Assembly (NCBI RefSeq): GCF_002127325.2
Contig: NC_035437.2
Span: 162,601,408-162,665,407, forward strand
DNA from: Helianthus annuus
Taxonomy: Eukaryota; Streptophyta; Magnoliopsida; Asterales; Asteraceae
Length of the DNA: 64,000 nt
Direction: 5' to 3'
Shown here: positions 45,100 to 57,208 of the stretch, piece after piece
Layout of the letters: each line of letters opens with the position of its first letter
Numbering within the stretch: position 1 is the stretch's first letter
The notes under the pieces: generated by a model
Database searches by the model: none
Told to the model about the DNA's origin: nothing
What the model saw: only the letters and a program-made list of their open reading frames with translations
Made by a program: the position numbers and the translations under genes

Positions 45100-45394
45100 C
45101 CACACGATAGCATGGCTACTCACATCACATTGTATGGTTGAAGTCCGAGTCTTCTGCTTTTAATTAGAGTAACATCAAGTTTGTTTTTTTTTATTACAAA
45201 TAATCAATAAGTAATCATGTGACGCTTGGTAGTCCACTAAAGTCGAGTCTTTTGTTTCTATTCCTTATTTGTAGGTAGTTTTAGTTTGTTTCCGTTGGTC
45301 TTTTATGTATTTAAGCAGCTTTAAGGTTATCAGTTGCAACAGTACCTATGGAATACTTTCAATTAGTTGCAACAATACCTATGGAATACTTTCA
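45100..45394 (+). repeat. 5' LTR of element F (proximal part)
   Basis: 'gcatggctactcaca', 'gtccgagtcttctgctttt', a poly-T stretch and 'tatttaagcagcttt' correspond to 58455-58675. It ends TTTCA at 45394 just before the PBS. A local 36-bp duplication ('gttgcaac..acctatggaatac') lies at 45331-45394. Confidence 0.75.
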
Positions 45395-45396
45395 GT

Positions 45397-45408
45397 TGGT
45401 ATCAGAGC
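45397..45408 (+). other. Primer binding site of element F
   Basis: TGGTATCAGAGC, Met-initiator type, 2 nt after the LTR end. Confidence 0.93.
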
Positions 45409-45427
45409 AAAAGAGCGCTCAATCAAT

Positions 45428-46620
45428 ATGAGTGAGGAAAAGATGAAGATCGCTCAATTCGATGGGCACTTCAAGCATTAGAGTGAGAGGATGGAGAATC
45501 TCTTGAGAGTAAAAGGTCTGCGGAATTTTGTGAGGACTGGAATTCAGCAACCTGTTGTAGGAATTTCTCATAAAGAAACTCAGAGAAAGAGGGTCAAATA
45601 TTTGAGGATGAAGGATCATAAGGTGAACCATAATCTGTATCAAACGATTGATAGGGTGACGTTTGAGCAAATTTTGGATTTTACGAAGATTTTTCAATGC
45701 CGAGAACCTCGATCAGAGAGTAAAAAAGGCGTAAGGTTCACAATGATGTAAAACTAAAATGGGATATACCGAGCTAGGATTCGAGTTACAAGAAACAAGG
45801 GCCAAACCAACCACCCAAGAATGGAATCGTCGAGCGAAAACACTTGACAACCTCCTAGAAGCAGCTTTTCTTGCCACCAGACCTTTCTCCATCAATTAGG
45901 AATCTGATGCCGTCACTAAACACATTCCTTAAATTGTAGCCATTTTTGAGTGTTTATTATCTCATCACTCATTGATAGTTCAATTTTAGGTATTCCACCT
46001 ATATTGAAACTTGTAAAATAAGACATATATAACAATTCATAAAAGCTAAGATACGAATATACATTAAACAAATATTTTGTTTTCAAACATTTAAAACATA
46101 CAATTTGTAATATTTGATATTGGAGTCCTCTCAACAAAATCGGATGTTTGCTTAGAACTTCCAAAAAGAGTGTAATGTACATTCCTTGATGAGATTTTTC
46201 TTGATAAATCTTATAAGACAAAAGTATATAAAATAAACGAACAAAACTGCAAAGTCTATATGGAACTCCATGAAGCAAAGGTTCGATGGGAATGCACGTG
46301 TAAAAAATCCATGCTTCAAAAATTACACAAGGATTTTGAAGTCTTGGAGATGAAGGTAGAAGAAACAATTCCAGAGTATTTCGAAAGAGTTCTCACTCTG
46401 GAAAATAAGATGAGAAGCAATGGGGACCATGATAGATGCTAAGATAGTTGAAAAAAATGCTAAGGACCCTCACAGAGAAATACATCTTTGTGGTGGTCTC
46501 GATTGAAGAATCAAAGGACATCGAATCAATGATCATTGAAGAACTACAGAGCATTCTAATGGTACACGAGCAAAAGTTTAGAAACCAGAGATGGAAGATG
46601 AGCATGCCTTGAAAGTGAAC
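45428..46620 (+). pseudogene. Element F gag (Copia UBN2-type), interrupted
   Basis: ATG at 45428 (MSEEKMKIAQFDGHF) starts a Copia gag: the FDG block, a stop where Trp is expected (TAG 45479), then MENLLRVKGL and KDHKVNHNLYQTIDR..FEQILD to about 45690. About 550 bp of unrelated sequence follows (45700-46250). Gag resumes at about 46258 (WNSMKQRFDGNARV), suffers a 1-nt loss in an A-run near 46305, and continues KSMLQKLHKDFEVLEMKVEET and EYFERVLTLENKMRSNG. Later fragments (SIEESKDIES; LMVHEQKF) are the end of the domain. Clearly dead. Confidence 0.85.
45700..46250. other. Unidentified ~550-bp insertion in element F gag
   Basis: Sequence unrelated to gag on either strand separates two halves that should be adjacent. 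The minus strand has a 150-codon frame with many aromatic residues (45916-46368, running into gag), without a recognised motif. No clear TSD or terminal repeat was found by eye. Confidence 0.4.
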
Positions 46621-46719
46621 ACTGATGAAATAACAATTCGAAAGGGTCGTGGACGTGGTGTAAGATCCGGTGGTAGAGGAAGGGGATGTGGTAAAGGCAG
46701 ACCATTGTTCCATAAAGAA

Positions 46720-47225
46720 ATAGTGGAATGCCTCAAATGTCGCAAATGAGTACATTTCTAGTGTGGATGTCCTACTTGGAAAAGGTCTAACTATGCTGAT
46801 GTAGAAGATACCGAAGAAATGGTTCTAATGGCCCAACTTGAAGAGAACATTGATTCAACTGGGAAAGATGGGTTAAACATGATTCAAGCTGAAGAAACAA
46901 AGAAGAACGATTTGTGGTTTCTGGATTCAGGGTGCTCATACCACATGTGTAGTAGATGAGAGAAGTTCTTCAAGCTTGACATGAGTTTTAATCACTCAGT
47001 CAAATTGGGAAACAACTCCAGGCTAACTGTTTGTGGTAAAGGAGATGTGAAGTTGTGTCTTAACGAGGAAACCTATGTCGTGCAAGTTGTTTATTTTGTA
47101 CCAGATCTAAGAAAAAACTTACTGAACATTGGCCAATTACTAGAAAAGGGTTTGTCTTTCTTGTTTCAGGCAACACTTGTTAGATTTATCATCCATAAAG
47201 GGGCATGCTCTTTCAAAGTTCCATG
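46720..47225 (+). pseudogene. Element F zinc knuckle and aspartic protease
   Basis: A decayed CCHC knuckle near 46727-46790 reads ECLKCRK-stop-VHF-stop-CGCPTW. The Copia protease follows with its active-site block LWFLDSGCSYHM (about 46915-46950; DSG catalytic triad), then GKGDVKLCLNEETYVVQVV and VPDLRKNLLNIGQLLEKG. Stops inside knuckle and protease show it is inactive. Confidence 0.85.
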
Positions 47226-47299
47226 AGTCAAAATAGGAATTTCCCTTTAATTGAAGATGCTAAAGGTAAACATGAGGAGACAAAGATTGAGTATCTTTA

Positions 47300-47940
47300 C
47301 TTTAACTTAGAAGATCTCTCCAAGTTATGGCATGCACGCTATGGGCATATTGTTGGCTTCAACATGTAAAAGCTACAGAAGAAAGACATGGTCATTGGGA
47401 TTCTAAAGTTCGTAATGGAGAAAGCTACTTGTAATGACTGCTTCACAGGAAAAGAACATAGGTCACCCATCCCAAAGAAAAGTGATTGGAGGGCAAGTAA
47501 AGTGCTAGAATTGATTCACTCTGATATCTGTGAACCAGTGACTCTGGTGTCCGACGATGGTAAAAGGTATTGTGCTCAGTTTTATAGATGACTTTAGTAG
47601 AAAAAGGATGGGTCTATATGCTTACAGAAAAATCTGAAGCAGTTGATTGTTTTAATTTTTTTAAGAAAATGGTTGAAATTGAATACAGGTAAGTGATAAT
47701 GGGTCTTAGAACTGACCCGGGGGGGGGGGATGTGTCAAACTCTTTCAACATATTCTGCAAAGAACATGGCATAAAGAGTCAATTGACTAAATCCTTCACA
47801 CCCCAACAGAATGGGGTGACTGAACAAAGGAATAGAACAATGAAATTTATCACAAGTAAAGATATTCTATTTGAAAAGAATAAGGGTTGGGTTTGGAGTA
47901 CCATTGAAGGTGAAAAGCCAAAAGAAAAGTTAACATGAGG
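47300..47940 (+). pseudogene. Element F GAG-pre-integrase and integrase core, partly deleted
   Basis: LWHARYGHIVG (about 47328) is the GAG-pre-integrase start; CNDCFTGKEHRSPIPK gives the zinc-binding end; VLELIHSDICEPV begins the DDE core (first Asp). DDFSRKRWVYML, KMVEIEY and FCKEHGIKSQLTKSFTPQQNGVTEQRNRTM (about 47755-47850, in short blocks) follow with stops, frameshifts and a G-run near 47720. The rest of integrase is missing, and an acidic linker follows. Confidence 0.85.
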
Positions 47941-48169
47941 TGACAAAGATGATGGGACTGAAGAGAGTGATGAAACTGATTTTGAAGAAAATGATTAAGA
48001 TCCTGTTGTTGATAATGCTCCTGATGTTGGTGAAGCCCAAGGTGCAAGCACATCCATTACAACAATTAGGGAGGGTCAAAAACAAATAAGGGAGCCACAA
48101 TACTTAAATGATTATGTTTTAGATGATAAAGGCACACTAGAAGATGAAGCTAATGTGTTCAAGATGGTT

Positions 48170-49090
48170 TTCTAGGTCCTTTGAGATTTAAGAGCACAAC
48201 TAAAGAAGAAAAGTGGAGAGTTGCCATGGATGCAGAAATGGAAGTCATCAAACGAAACAACACATTGCAAATCACTCACTTACCGAAAGGTGCAAAATGT
48301 ATTGGGGTTAAATGGGTCTATAAGACAAAGTTGAGCGAACATGGGGAAATAAACAAACACAAGGCTTTTTTAGTGGGCAAAAATTACGAACAAGAATATA
48401 AGTTTGATTACAAATAGGTATATGTACCCGTAGCTCGAATGAATACCATTCAACACTTGATTGCTTTAGCTGCTCAAAGGAGCTAGAATGTGTTTCAACT
48501 AGATATTAAATCGACCTTTCTCTATGGAAGTTTAAAAGAGGAAGTGTAAGTGCAACAAACTCAAGGATATGTCATAGAAGGAAGTGAACCGAAGGTGTAT
48601 TGACTCCACAAAGCTTTATACGGACTAAAGCAGGCACCCCGTGCTTGGTTTAGTCGTATTGGAGCTTATTTTCTAGAAAATGGATCACCAAGAGTGAGAG
48701 ACAGGATACATTGTCTATAAAAAGAGGAGATAAAGGTATTCTTTTTGTAAACTTATATGTTGATGATCTATTGTATACTAGAAACTGTGAGGAGATGATG
48801 CGGCAACTTAAGATATCCATGATGAAGGAGTTTAAAATGTTGGATATGGGAAAGATGAAATATTTCCTAGGTTTGGAAGTGTTGTAGACAGACAAGGAAT
48901 CCATGTACCACAACACAAGTATGCCATAGGGATATTAAAGAGGTTTGAAATGAGTGAATGTAATCTAGTTCTCAACTCGATGATTACTGGAAGTTGATTA
49001 ATTAATAATGAAGGATCTAAGGTTACCTTTTTTCAAAAAGATTATCGGGAATCTCATGTACATCGCAACTACTCGACCGGACATGCAATG
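48170..49090 (+). pseudogene. Element F reverse transcriptase (Copia RVT_2)
   Basis: WRVAMDAEMEVIKRNNT and GVKWVYKTKL (48210-48330), VYVPVARMNTI, FQLDIKSTFLYGSLKEEV (with a stop), LHKALYGLKQAPRAWFSRI (about 48605-48660) and the catalytic LYVDDLLYT (YVDD at 48756-48767) are all RVT_2 motifs. MKYFLGLEV and GNLMYIATTRPDMQC come next, where solo LTR S2 interrupts at 49091. At least six in-frame stops or frame changes are visible. Confidence 0.9.
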
Positions 49091-50952
49091 TGACATGTGC
49101 GTATATACACATATTGTTACAATGAATTTTACACACGAACTCGATTTTAATATTTATAAAAATGATTTATACCTTAACATTAAAACACACACAAAAGGAC
49201 AAGTGTACCCTATCATATATGTAGTAAAGTATAGGTAAGAACCAGATGTCGATCCATGGACACGAGCGGATGCATGAGTACTAAACCGTTGTCACTGGTT
49301 TACCAGTAAGAAGATAGGTGAAAGAAGTTTTTAACTAAATTAATCTAAAACTATATTTAAAACATAAAAGACTCCAAATACAAAAATATATATTATCTTG
49401 TTTTACAAACAACCTAAGCATGTTAACTAAGTCAGAAATGTCACAAAGGCACTTGATCAGTTTTCCAATTTTATTAACAACTAGTATCCCTTTCGGGAAT
49501 CCTAACATGACAATCCTTCGGAAAGCTAACGCGATAGACACACTTTAGCCACCTAAAATCGTTCATTAGCGTGCTATTGATATATTTTCATGTAAATCTT
49601 TTAAAGATAAATTAGTCATTCACTAAGAGTTTTCTAACCTTACTTAATCAAGGAAAGTAATACCAATAACACAATACAACCATCGAGACAAGCATAAAAT
49701 AGATCATATCACAAACTATTCAATTTTACAAACCTTGAACACAATCTACCAAGATAGTAATTTCAACCAAAATCACTAAACAAAGATCATAAACCGTGTC
49801 AAGAACTTGTAACAACACCATCTAACCCGTTAGGGTCCTTATGTGCAACAAAGTACTCTTCATTAACATTTGATTTACCTTTTATTAAACCAATACCCAT
49901 TTATAGTTTCATGGTTTAAACATATTAACAAGTTAATAGCTTACTAATAAGTGCTTAATCAAGGGAGTTTTCAACATATCTCAACTAAACATTCATTAAT
50001 CATCCAAGATAACCAAATACAATCAAGAATCCAACATCAATGGAACATGTTTGCGATAAGATAATCAAGATTTAAACATGAAAAGTACCAAAGTTTCATA
50101 CAAACAAGACGAACATACTAATGTTTGTTCCCAAGACAAGTAAACTAGTGTTTTTGCCCTAAGGCTACAATAATACATAATACATCAAATTGATGCTTGA
50201 AATGTAACCAAAATCATGGAAAGAACAAGGATTCAAACCATAAGCAAGCAAGAATTAGATGGAATGGATGATAAGTAGGATCCTTTGCAACTTGGAGGCT
50301 TGAATCAGACCTAAGCAGGCTATTTTCGGAGCCCCAAAATCGCCTAAAAGCTTGCAAAAATATCCAATTATTGATCAGAATGTGTCTACTCTATTTTATA
50401 CAACTTTTCAAAAGTGCATGGCCGTGCACTTAAAGTGCACGCCTGTGCACCATGCAAGTCTAATCACGACGTAATCTGTAGGGTATGGGTTAAGCAAGTG
50501 GCTGATTGGGCGGCAAAGTGCGCGTACAACCGTGCACACGAGGTGCATGATCGTGCACATCCGAGAAAATGGATGCACGGTTGGTCGCGTGGGGTGTGCT
50601 TCCGAGGATCAGAGGGCGCACGAGGGTGCAGCTGGTATGCACGGTCGTGCGCTACCAAGAAACTGATTGCACTCTTGGCCGCACTGATGGTGCTTCTGAG
50701 TAATTGAACCTGCACGGCCGTGCAGTTGGAATGCACGACCGTGCATGACCTGTATCTTCAGCAGATTATGCAGTTTTCATCCAAAATGCCCGAAAACTCC
50801 TCGTTTTCTCCAAATTTGCTAGTGGAACATCGTTGAAGACCTGAAAACCCAAAGGTACACGATTAAGAACCTAAATATCGAATTTGTAGTAAAAAGTACG
50901 TAAGACGGGAGTAAAATAAGGGACTAAAACATGTACAGTTTAGTGTATATCA
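49091..50952 (-). repeat. Solo LTR S2 (1862 bp), D-like, in element F RT
   Basis: The TSD CAATG (49086-49090 and 50953-50957) flanks a sequence starting TGACATGTGCG and ending GTGTATATCA. Removing it with one TSD copy leaves the RT frame continuous into LISRFMSNPAETHLTAAKRI. On the minus strand it starts TGATATACACTAAAC, has a TTTTCAG stretch, GC palindromes and TATA in the same order as element D's LTR, suggesting a related lineage. No PBS or coding sequence is inside. Confidence 0.9.
50391..50741 (-). promoter_or_regulatory. U3 of solo LTR S2: TGCACGGCCGTGCA palindromes, then TATA box
   Basis: On the minus strand, palindromic cores of the type TGCACGGCCGTGCA or GTGCACGATCATGCAC occur near 50741-50712, 50650-50630, 50585-50530 and 50457-50415. 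The minus-strand TATA box TATAAAATAG lies at about 50400-50391, some 13 bp after the last palindrome. Confidence 0.68.
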
Positions 50953-50957
50953 CAATG

Positions 50958-51316
50958 TGAGGTAAATTTGATTAGTCGTTTTATGTCTAATCCAGCTGAA
51001 ACACATCTAACTGCAGCGAAGAGAATTCTGAGGTACTTACACGGTACTATTAACCATAGAATATGGTACAAAAGAGGATGAGAAGGAGTTTTAGAAATCT
51101 ACACAGACAATGAATTTGATGGAGATATTATGGAGAGGAAAAGTACTTTGGGTTATATCTTTATGTGGGATACTGGCGTTGTTTCATGGTCATCAAAGAA
51201 GCAGGATACTGTGGCGTTATGTTCCACATAAGCTGAATATGTGGCAGGAGCTTTGTGTGCTTGTCAAGCGTATTGGTTTGAAGAACTTCTTGGGGAATTT
51301 AGTCTAAACATGCATA
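50958..51316 (+). pseudogene. Element F end of RT and RNase H
   Basis: After solo LTR S2: LISRFMSNPAETHLTAAKRI and LRYLHGTINH, then a stop, then the RNase H part EIYTDNEFDGD, RKSTLGYIFMWDTGVVSWSS, KKQDTVALCST and AEYVAGALCACQAYW. The frame ends at about 51316, where integrase sequence of element G begins without an LTR between them. Confidence 0.87.
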
Positions 51317-52216
51317 ACAGTATGTCAATCTCTTCACGGAGTGCCAGTATCTATTATATCCGATAGAGATACTAGATACACCTCACATTTTTGGAAAAGT
51401 TTCCAACAATCATTAGGCACTCGTTTGAATTTTAGTACTGCTTACCATCCTCAAACGGATGGACAAAGTGAGCGTACAATTCAAACGTTGGAAGACATGC
51501 TTCGTGCATGCATTATTGATTTGGGTGGTAGCTGGGATGACCACCTACCATTGATTGAGTTCTCCTATAACAATAGTTACCATACTAGCATTCAGGCTGC
51601 GCCTTTTGAGGCATTGTATGGGAGGAAATGCAGAACGCCTGTTTGTTGGGCGGAAGTTGGAGAAACTCAGTTATCAGGACCTGATATAGTCCTTGAAACA
51701 ACGGACAAGATTGTCCAAATTCGTGATCGTCTAAAAGCCGCCAGAGATTGGCAGAAAAGCTATGCAGATAAGAGGCGAAAACCTCTAAAGTTTGAGGTAG
51801 GCGACAAAGTCTTACTAAAGGTATCACCCTGGAAAGGTGTGATGCGTTTTGGTAAGAAGGGCAAGCTAAGCCCGAGGTATATCGGACCATTCGAGATTAT
51901 CGAATGTGACGGTAGTGTAGCTTATAAGCTAAACTTGCCTGAGGAGCTTAATGGAATTCACAATGTGTTCCACATCTGTAACTTAAAGAAATATTTAGCT
52001 GATGAATCGCTAGCAATGTCTCATAAAGACGTACATATTGATGAAAGCCTGAGGTTTGTTGAAAGACCTATATCGATCGAGGACCGACAGGTTAAAAAGC
52101 TCCGAAGGAAACATGTGCCTATAGTGAAAGTTAAATAGGATGCCCGTAGAGGCCCTGAATATACGTGGGAGGTCGAGTCCACTATGCGACAAAAGTACCC
52201 TCACTTGTTTCGGTAA
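51317..52216 (+). pseudogene. Element G integrase C-terminal part with chromodomain-like tail
   Basis: The best preserved pol piece in the window. One frame runs from the catalytic [10 protein letters not shown] (about 51350; second catalytic Asp region) through [20 protein letters not shown] (with the NFSTAY and ERT landmarks and the third catalytic residue Glu), [19 protein letters not shown], the GPY/F-like region [19 protein letters not shown] and [19 protein letters not shown] single TAG at 52136-52138, where Trp is usual, precedes DARRGPEYTWEVESTM and the true end at 52214-52216. Element B's integrase is its close homologue. It cannot work without the missing N-terminal zinc domain and first Asp region. 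Confidence 0.92.
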
Positions 52217-52866
52217 ATCTCGGGTTCGAGATTTCTTTTAAGGGGGTGAGGATGTAACACCTCGTAAAAACGTGTCCAATTATGTGAAGACACGTGTCCT
52301 AAACCCTAATCATGTAAAAGATTGGATTACAAGGACTAAAGTTGTCAAACGATGAAAATACGTGTGCGAAGGGACTAAAAGTGTCAACATGCGAAACTTG
52401 TGCCTCTGATTGACCGCACACGATTAATATATTCTTAAATGAGTAAATATTCGGACGTGGAATCCATTTGTGAAAGTAATTGAAAGTTTACAAGACAGAG
52501 GGGTTAAACGTGTCAACATGTTAATTCTTACCTCTGAGTGACCTTTTAACAAACCCGACGCTTCGTAACGTTCGATTATACTCTTAAGATATGTGATATC
52601 AAATTCACGAGGTTTCGATATCATTATGTGATATTTACGCAAATTTCCAAGATTAAGGGTTTAAAGCGTCAACGAGATGAGACTAGTGCTTTCGGTGATC
52701 GTTTAACGATACCGGACCTAACGGTGTTTGATTATACTCCTAAGATCATCTACAAACTAACTACAAGGGTTAAAAGTGCCTAAAACGAAAGTTAAATAGG
52801 ATATAAAGGACCAGGGACTGAAACTGCCAAACCTGAAACTTATTTAACCTGATCGAAGGAGAGTTG

Positions 52867-53094
52867 CGGGGCGCGTAAACCCTCCCTTGTATCCTTCGCG
52901 GCCCGCGAGAGAGTCCCCGACACAGAAAAAGACTGACAGCTGCAAGTTTCTGCATATAACCGACTTACACACTTAAAACTTGATACAAAGAGCTTGTTGA
53001 TGGTTTTAATTTACTGCTAGGACACCTGTGATGATCCTAGACACTCCATAACACCTGTGATGATCTTGGAATCATGCTCTTCAACTATATATAG
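52867..53094 (+). promoter_or_regulatory. U3 of element G LTR: paired GC-rich motifs, then TATA box
   Basis: GCGGGGCGCG (about 52866) and TTCGCGGCCCGCGAG (about 52897) form the pair. TATA box CTATATATAGG lies at 53085-53095, about 175 bp downstream, the same distance as in elements A, B and S1. Confidence 0.65.
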
Positions 53095-56000
53095 GCCTTC
53101 TTGTTGCACCGCATTCCTTGCACATTCAAAATTCTCACTTCTCTCACTTTGCTTGAGCATTCTTGAGCACTTCTCTGGGATTCCTGATCAAGAGGGAGCC
53201 CACTTTAGTTCAATTTTCGTGCAAGGACCTGTTGTAAGTGTCCTTAGCCACTCTAGTTTAGTTTTTATGTGTTTAAAGACCAAAAGTCAAAGTTGTCATA
53301 ATAACGCTTTGACTTTCGGTTTAGACCTAAACGGTCCAGCCATTGTTCGAGGCGAATATGGCTACGTGATCGTAATTAGGTAGGTGTTAATCCCTCAAAA
53401 GGGCACCTCCTAATTATCACGTTTACTTAGTTAATTGTCGGGTCAAAGTAACTAGTCAAAAAGTCAAACTAGTCAGATTTTCAAATAATAATTAAAACTG
53501 ATAATGTAAAAGTTATTAATCATGTTTTGTCACTTAAATAACTTGGTAAATATTATTAGAACATGTCTAAGCATGTTCAACCCGACAATTCTGAGTTTAA
53601 GGTCGGTTCACAACCGAAAGTAGCAAAAGCTTGACTTTTGCTTTGACTTTCAGTTCTGACCCAATTAAGCTTAAATCTTTTATGTTTTAAGCTTCCATAA
53701 GGACCATATTATGTTGTAGTATAACCCTCTGAGGTTATATTACCTGGTCATTTAATATTCTGAATTATATGCATGTTCTTGACCATATTGCCCTTATAGT
53801 CTAAAATGAGATTTTTGGAATATGTGAGCATACAAATAGGTTAAGTACTGATATATAAACATGTCTAAATTAATTTGACATTGTTTTCTGGTCTCAAACT
53901 GATGTAATGCTAATTATCGCAAAGTTAGCTTTTAGAGAGACTAAATTACGCTTCCATGCATAATTCATGTTTAAACATAGATTTTTACCCAAAACTCATT
54001 ACCTACTTTTATTATATCATTTTTAGGGATTTTTGGAATGTTGGGGCAGATTATATACTGACCATAACTTAGAGTTCGTGTTCCATAATTGACGATAATG
54101 CCCTTTTTGCTAATAAAATGTGATTTACATATGATTAACATGCCAAACCTTTTTCTACTGATTTGATATGAAAAATAAAATATTTTAAACATTCAAGGCT
54201 GGTCAAAATCTCAGAATCACATAAACATTGCAAATATCGTCAATTATCGATTTTTACGCTAATTAGGTGCATAGTATGGTTTAAAACCATATTTAGCACC
54301 CAAGACTTGTTACCTTTAAAACCTCTTTTATGTTTAAAACCATAATTAGGTGCATAGTATGATTTAAAACCATATTTATATTAGGTATAAGTCATGAACT
54401 CAGACTTCCAATTATGACCTTAAAAGCATATGTGAAATGACCAAAATACCCTTTCGGGGCATAGTTTGGCCATAAATGGTAAACCACACATATGTATGAT
54501 ATCCTACTGATATAACATCATATAATAGATATTTTTACAGAATGTTTTAGACCAAAACATCAGTTTACTTTAAAACCTCTTTTATAAATCTTAAAATGAC
54601 CAAAATGCCCTTACGGGACTTAATTCGGATTTAAATACTTTTTGGGCATATATGTTAACATCCTACTGATGTATTAACATATTTTATGCATAATAACATA
54701 TGAGACTTGTATATGGTTCATTCGGTTACCCGTTATGCATTTACGCGTTCGGTTCAGTTTATGTAACTAGTTTACATGAATTAGCCGAAATGGGTTTAAT
54801 CTTATCATTTTAACTTCAAAATCCAGAATATGTTTAGTTTACCCATATTATACAAGTATCCAAACTTGTCGGGTCTAAATCACATTCCATTCCGGTCTCC
54901 GCTTAATCTAGCGTTTCGTACCGTAAAGTATCTTTCAAACTAACCGGTCTAAGTCTTTGACTTAAATAAAGACCCGTTAGTATCCTAATAGGTTAATAAA
55001 CCTTCCATACGGATTAAGTAGCTTCGGTAGAAGATATTTTCATAAGTTCTTAGGAATTATACGGCTGAGTAGCATCTTTGCACATCTAGCTCAGGTAAAT
55101 ACTTTTAACTTATTTTCCTTTATACGGGCTTGGGATACGGTATAATAATAATACCGCTTGGTCGGGTATAGAATCATTTAATCGGATTGTGATTAATAAA
55201 TTACATAACCCGTTTTAATCTGTTTTGTTTGATAACATAAACATTGGGGGTTAATACGACCGTGTCCTGGATATCTGTCACACCCCAACCGATGATGGAA
55301 ACATCGGGGCGCGGCACTGAGCGAAACAGATTGTCCAGGAGAATCCATAATAACTATTTGTTATAATATATTAAAGGTTCACGTCCCATACCACAAACAT
55401 ATAAAATAAAAACAGTTATTACAGACGATGTTCTCAAAGACAAATATCCATTCCGACAACTCAGATTTTCTTTAGTTTGTTTCTAGACTCTTCCTACTTG
55501 ATTCCACATAGCAAGCATCCTAGACACCTGTGGCATACGTTAAAATAGAGGCCAATACACATAGTGTAAAGGTGAGCATATAAGTTTATTAGAATAATAG
55601 TAGCGAAAGCGAGTTTACGCATAACCAACATGTAACACGTATAATGCGAAGCTAGTAGGTTATCTACAATGAAATATGCATAGACATGACTGCGAGTTGT
55701 AGAATGCGCAACACATATCACCACTGTGACATGTGAAGAAATAACCTTAACAACCCCTGTCCACGACAGGTGCTGAGTCCAAAATATAGTACTATCGTTG
55801 TTAAGGCGTCAGGCAACAATCACTGTGTAAACATAACATACAGGCATTCATCGAATAACACGTAACATGCAGTAACAGTTAGCGTATAAAATTAATTGCC
55901 TTGTGTGATCGATGTGATTTGAATAAGTAACGTATGTAACACCCAAAAGTGCGTAAAGCAAAAAGGGATCGAGTATACTCACAGATCGTGTTTAGCAAGT

Positions 56001-56104
56001 AAACACTCTCTTGGATTGAAGGGAGCGCTGAGGAATTAGCCTGAACAGGTAATGATAGCATAAGCGATTGAATGGCGCGTAAAACGGTGCAAGTGAACCA
56101 AGTA

Positions 56105-56541
56105 ACGAATGGCAATCCGTTCGGATGGCAATCCGAACGGATAGTCATTCGATCGGATGTCAATCCATTTGGATGGTCATCCGTTCGGATGGCCATTCGG
56201 TCGGATTGACATTTTATTTGGTAAGTATGTGTTTGTGTATGATGGCTTTGAAGTTTTCGTTGTAGTATTTAGAAATCAGAGAAATATCTCTACTTTTCAG
56301 GTCGTTCGATCGAACGGCAATTCGATCGGATGGCGATCCGTCCGGCGAGACATTTCTTTGGAGAACAAGTTCACAGCAGGGTTGTCATTTGATCGGATTG
56401 TCTTCCGATCGGATGGCAATCCGTTAGGAACTGATGATCTTTGAAAATTACAAAATGTTTAAGTGTTGAGGGTCAACTGCAATCCGATCGGATTGCGGTT
56501 CGATCGGATGGCAATCCGATCGGACGGCAATCCGTCCCACA
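56105..56541. repeat. Array of CCGATCGGATGGCAAT-type dyads in solo LTR S3
   Basis: About 20 occurrences of half-sites such as GATCGGATGG, GGCAATCCG and CATCCG, often arranged head to head (for example 56110-56210, 56310-56345, 56390-56430, 56480-56535). Many contain the palindrome CCGATCGG or CGATCG. On the minus strand they lie downstream of the TATA box. A separate cluster lies just upstream of it (57248-57308). Confidence 0.8.
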
Positions 56542-57208
56542 ATCTGATCGGTTTTGCAAACTTGAAAATTAGTTAAGTTTGAAAAGTTTTGCGGTTTGAT
56601 CGAGATGGTATGACAACGTGTTAAACAACAGGAACCCCGCCAAGTCCAAACTATCTGATCGGGTGGGAATCACCCCAGTCCGATCGGTTAACTGTTCGTG
56701 ACGGCTTGTTCATGTTTAACCCGTAAATCGATTGTATCTTTGATAGAAATCAGATCTTGAACCGACACTTCACTAAAAACGAGTAGAAGGTCTGAACGAG
56801 CTCCAATTCTATCGGTTTTGAGTGCATTGAGTGTAAAAGAGTTGAAAGAAAGTTGGAAAAGTATCTTTCAATCCTTTTAACCTTGAAAATGTTTAGATTT
56901 ATGCGAAAACACTGTTAAATCATGTGGAACTCCTTTAGATCTAAGTTGTTCATGGTGGAATGAGGCCAAAACTTGAAGTTCTTAAGAACCCCATGATGAC
57001 ATCATCCTAGAACACCTCAAATCCGCTGATTTCACGGTTAAAGGTTAAGATTCAAAGGTGAAAATATGAAGGAGTGCGTGTAGATCATAGAAGTACAAGA
57101 TTTGGGGAAGAAACTTACAAGAATCGTGTGAAATCGAGAGAAAAGTGGGCTGGAACGCTGGTCGAACGAGAGAGAGCTGTCACATCACTGTTATGATGTG
57201 ACAGGGGG

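Noticed and set aside
45916..46368. 150-codon minus-strand ORF
   Set aside because: Spans the unidentified insertion and antisense gag; no recognised domain; aromatic-rich composition expected of AT-rich DNA.
47700..47740. G-run as a polypurine tract
   Set aside because: It lies within the integrase coding region of element F and is not next to an LTR.
50414..50736. ORFs of 97 and 90 codons rich in His, Cys and Arg
   Set aside because: They translate the TGCACGGCCGTGCA palindromes of solo LTR S2.
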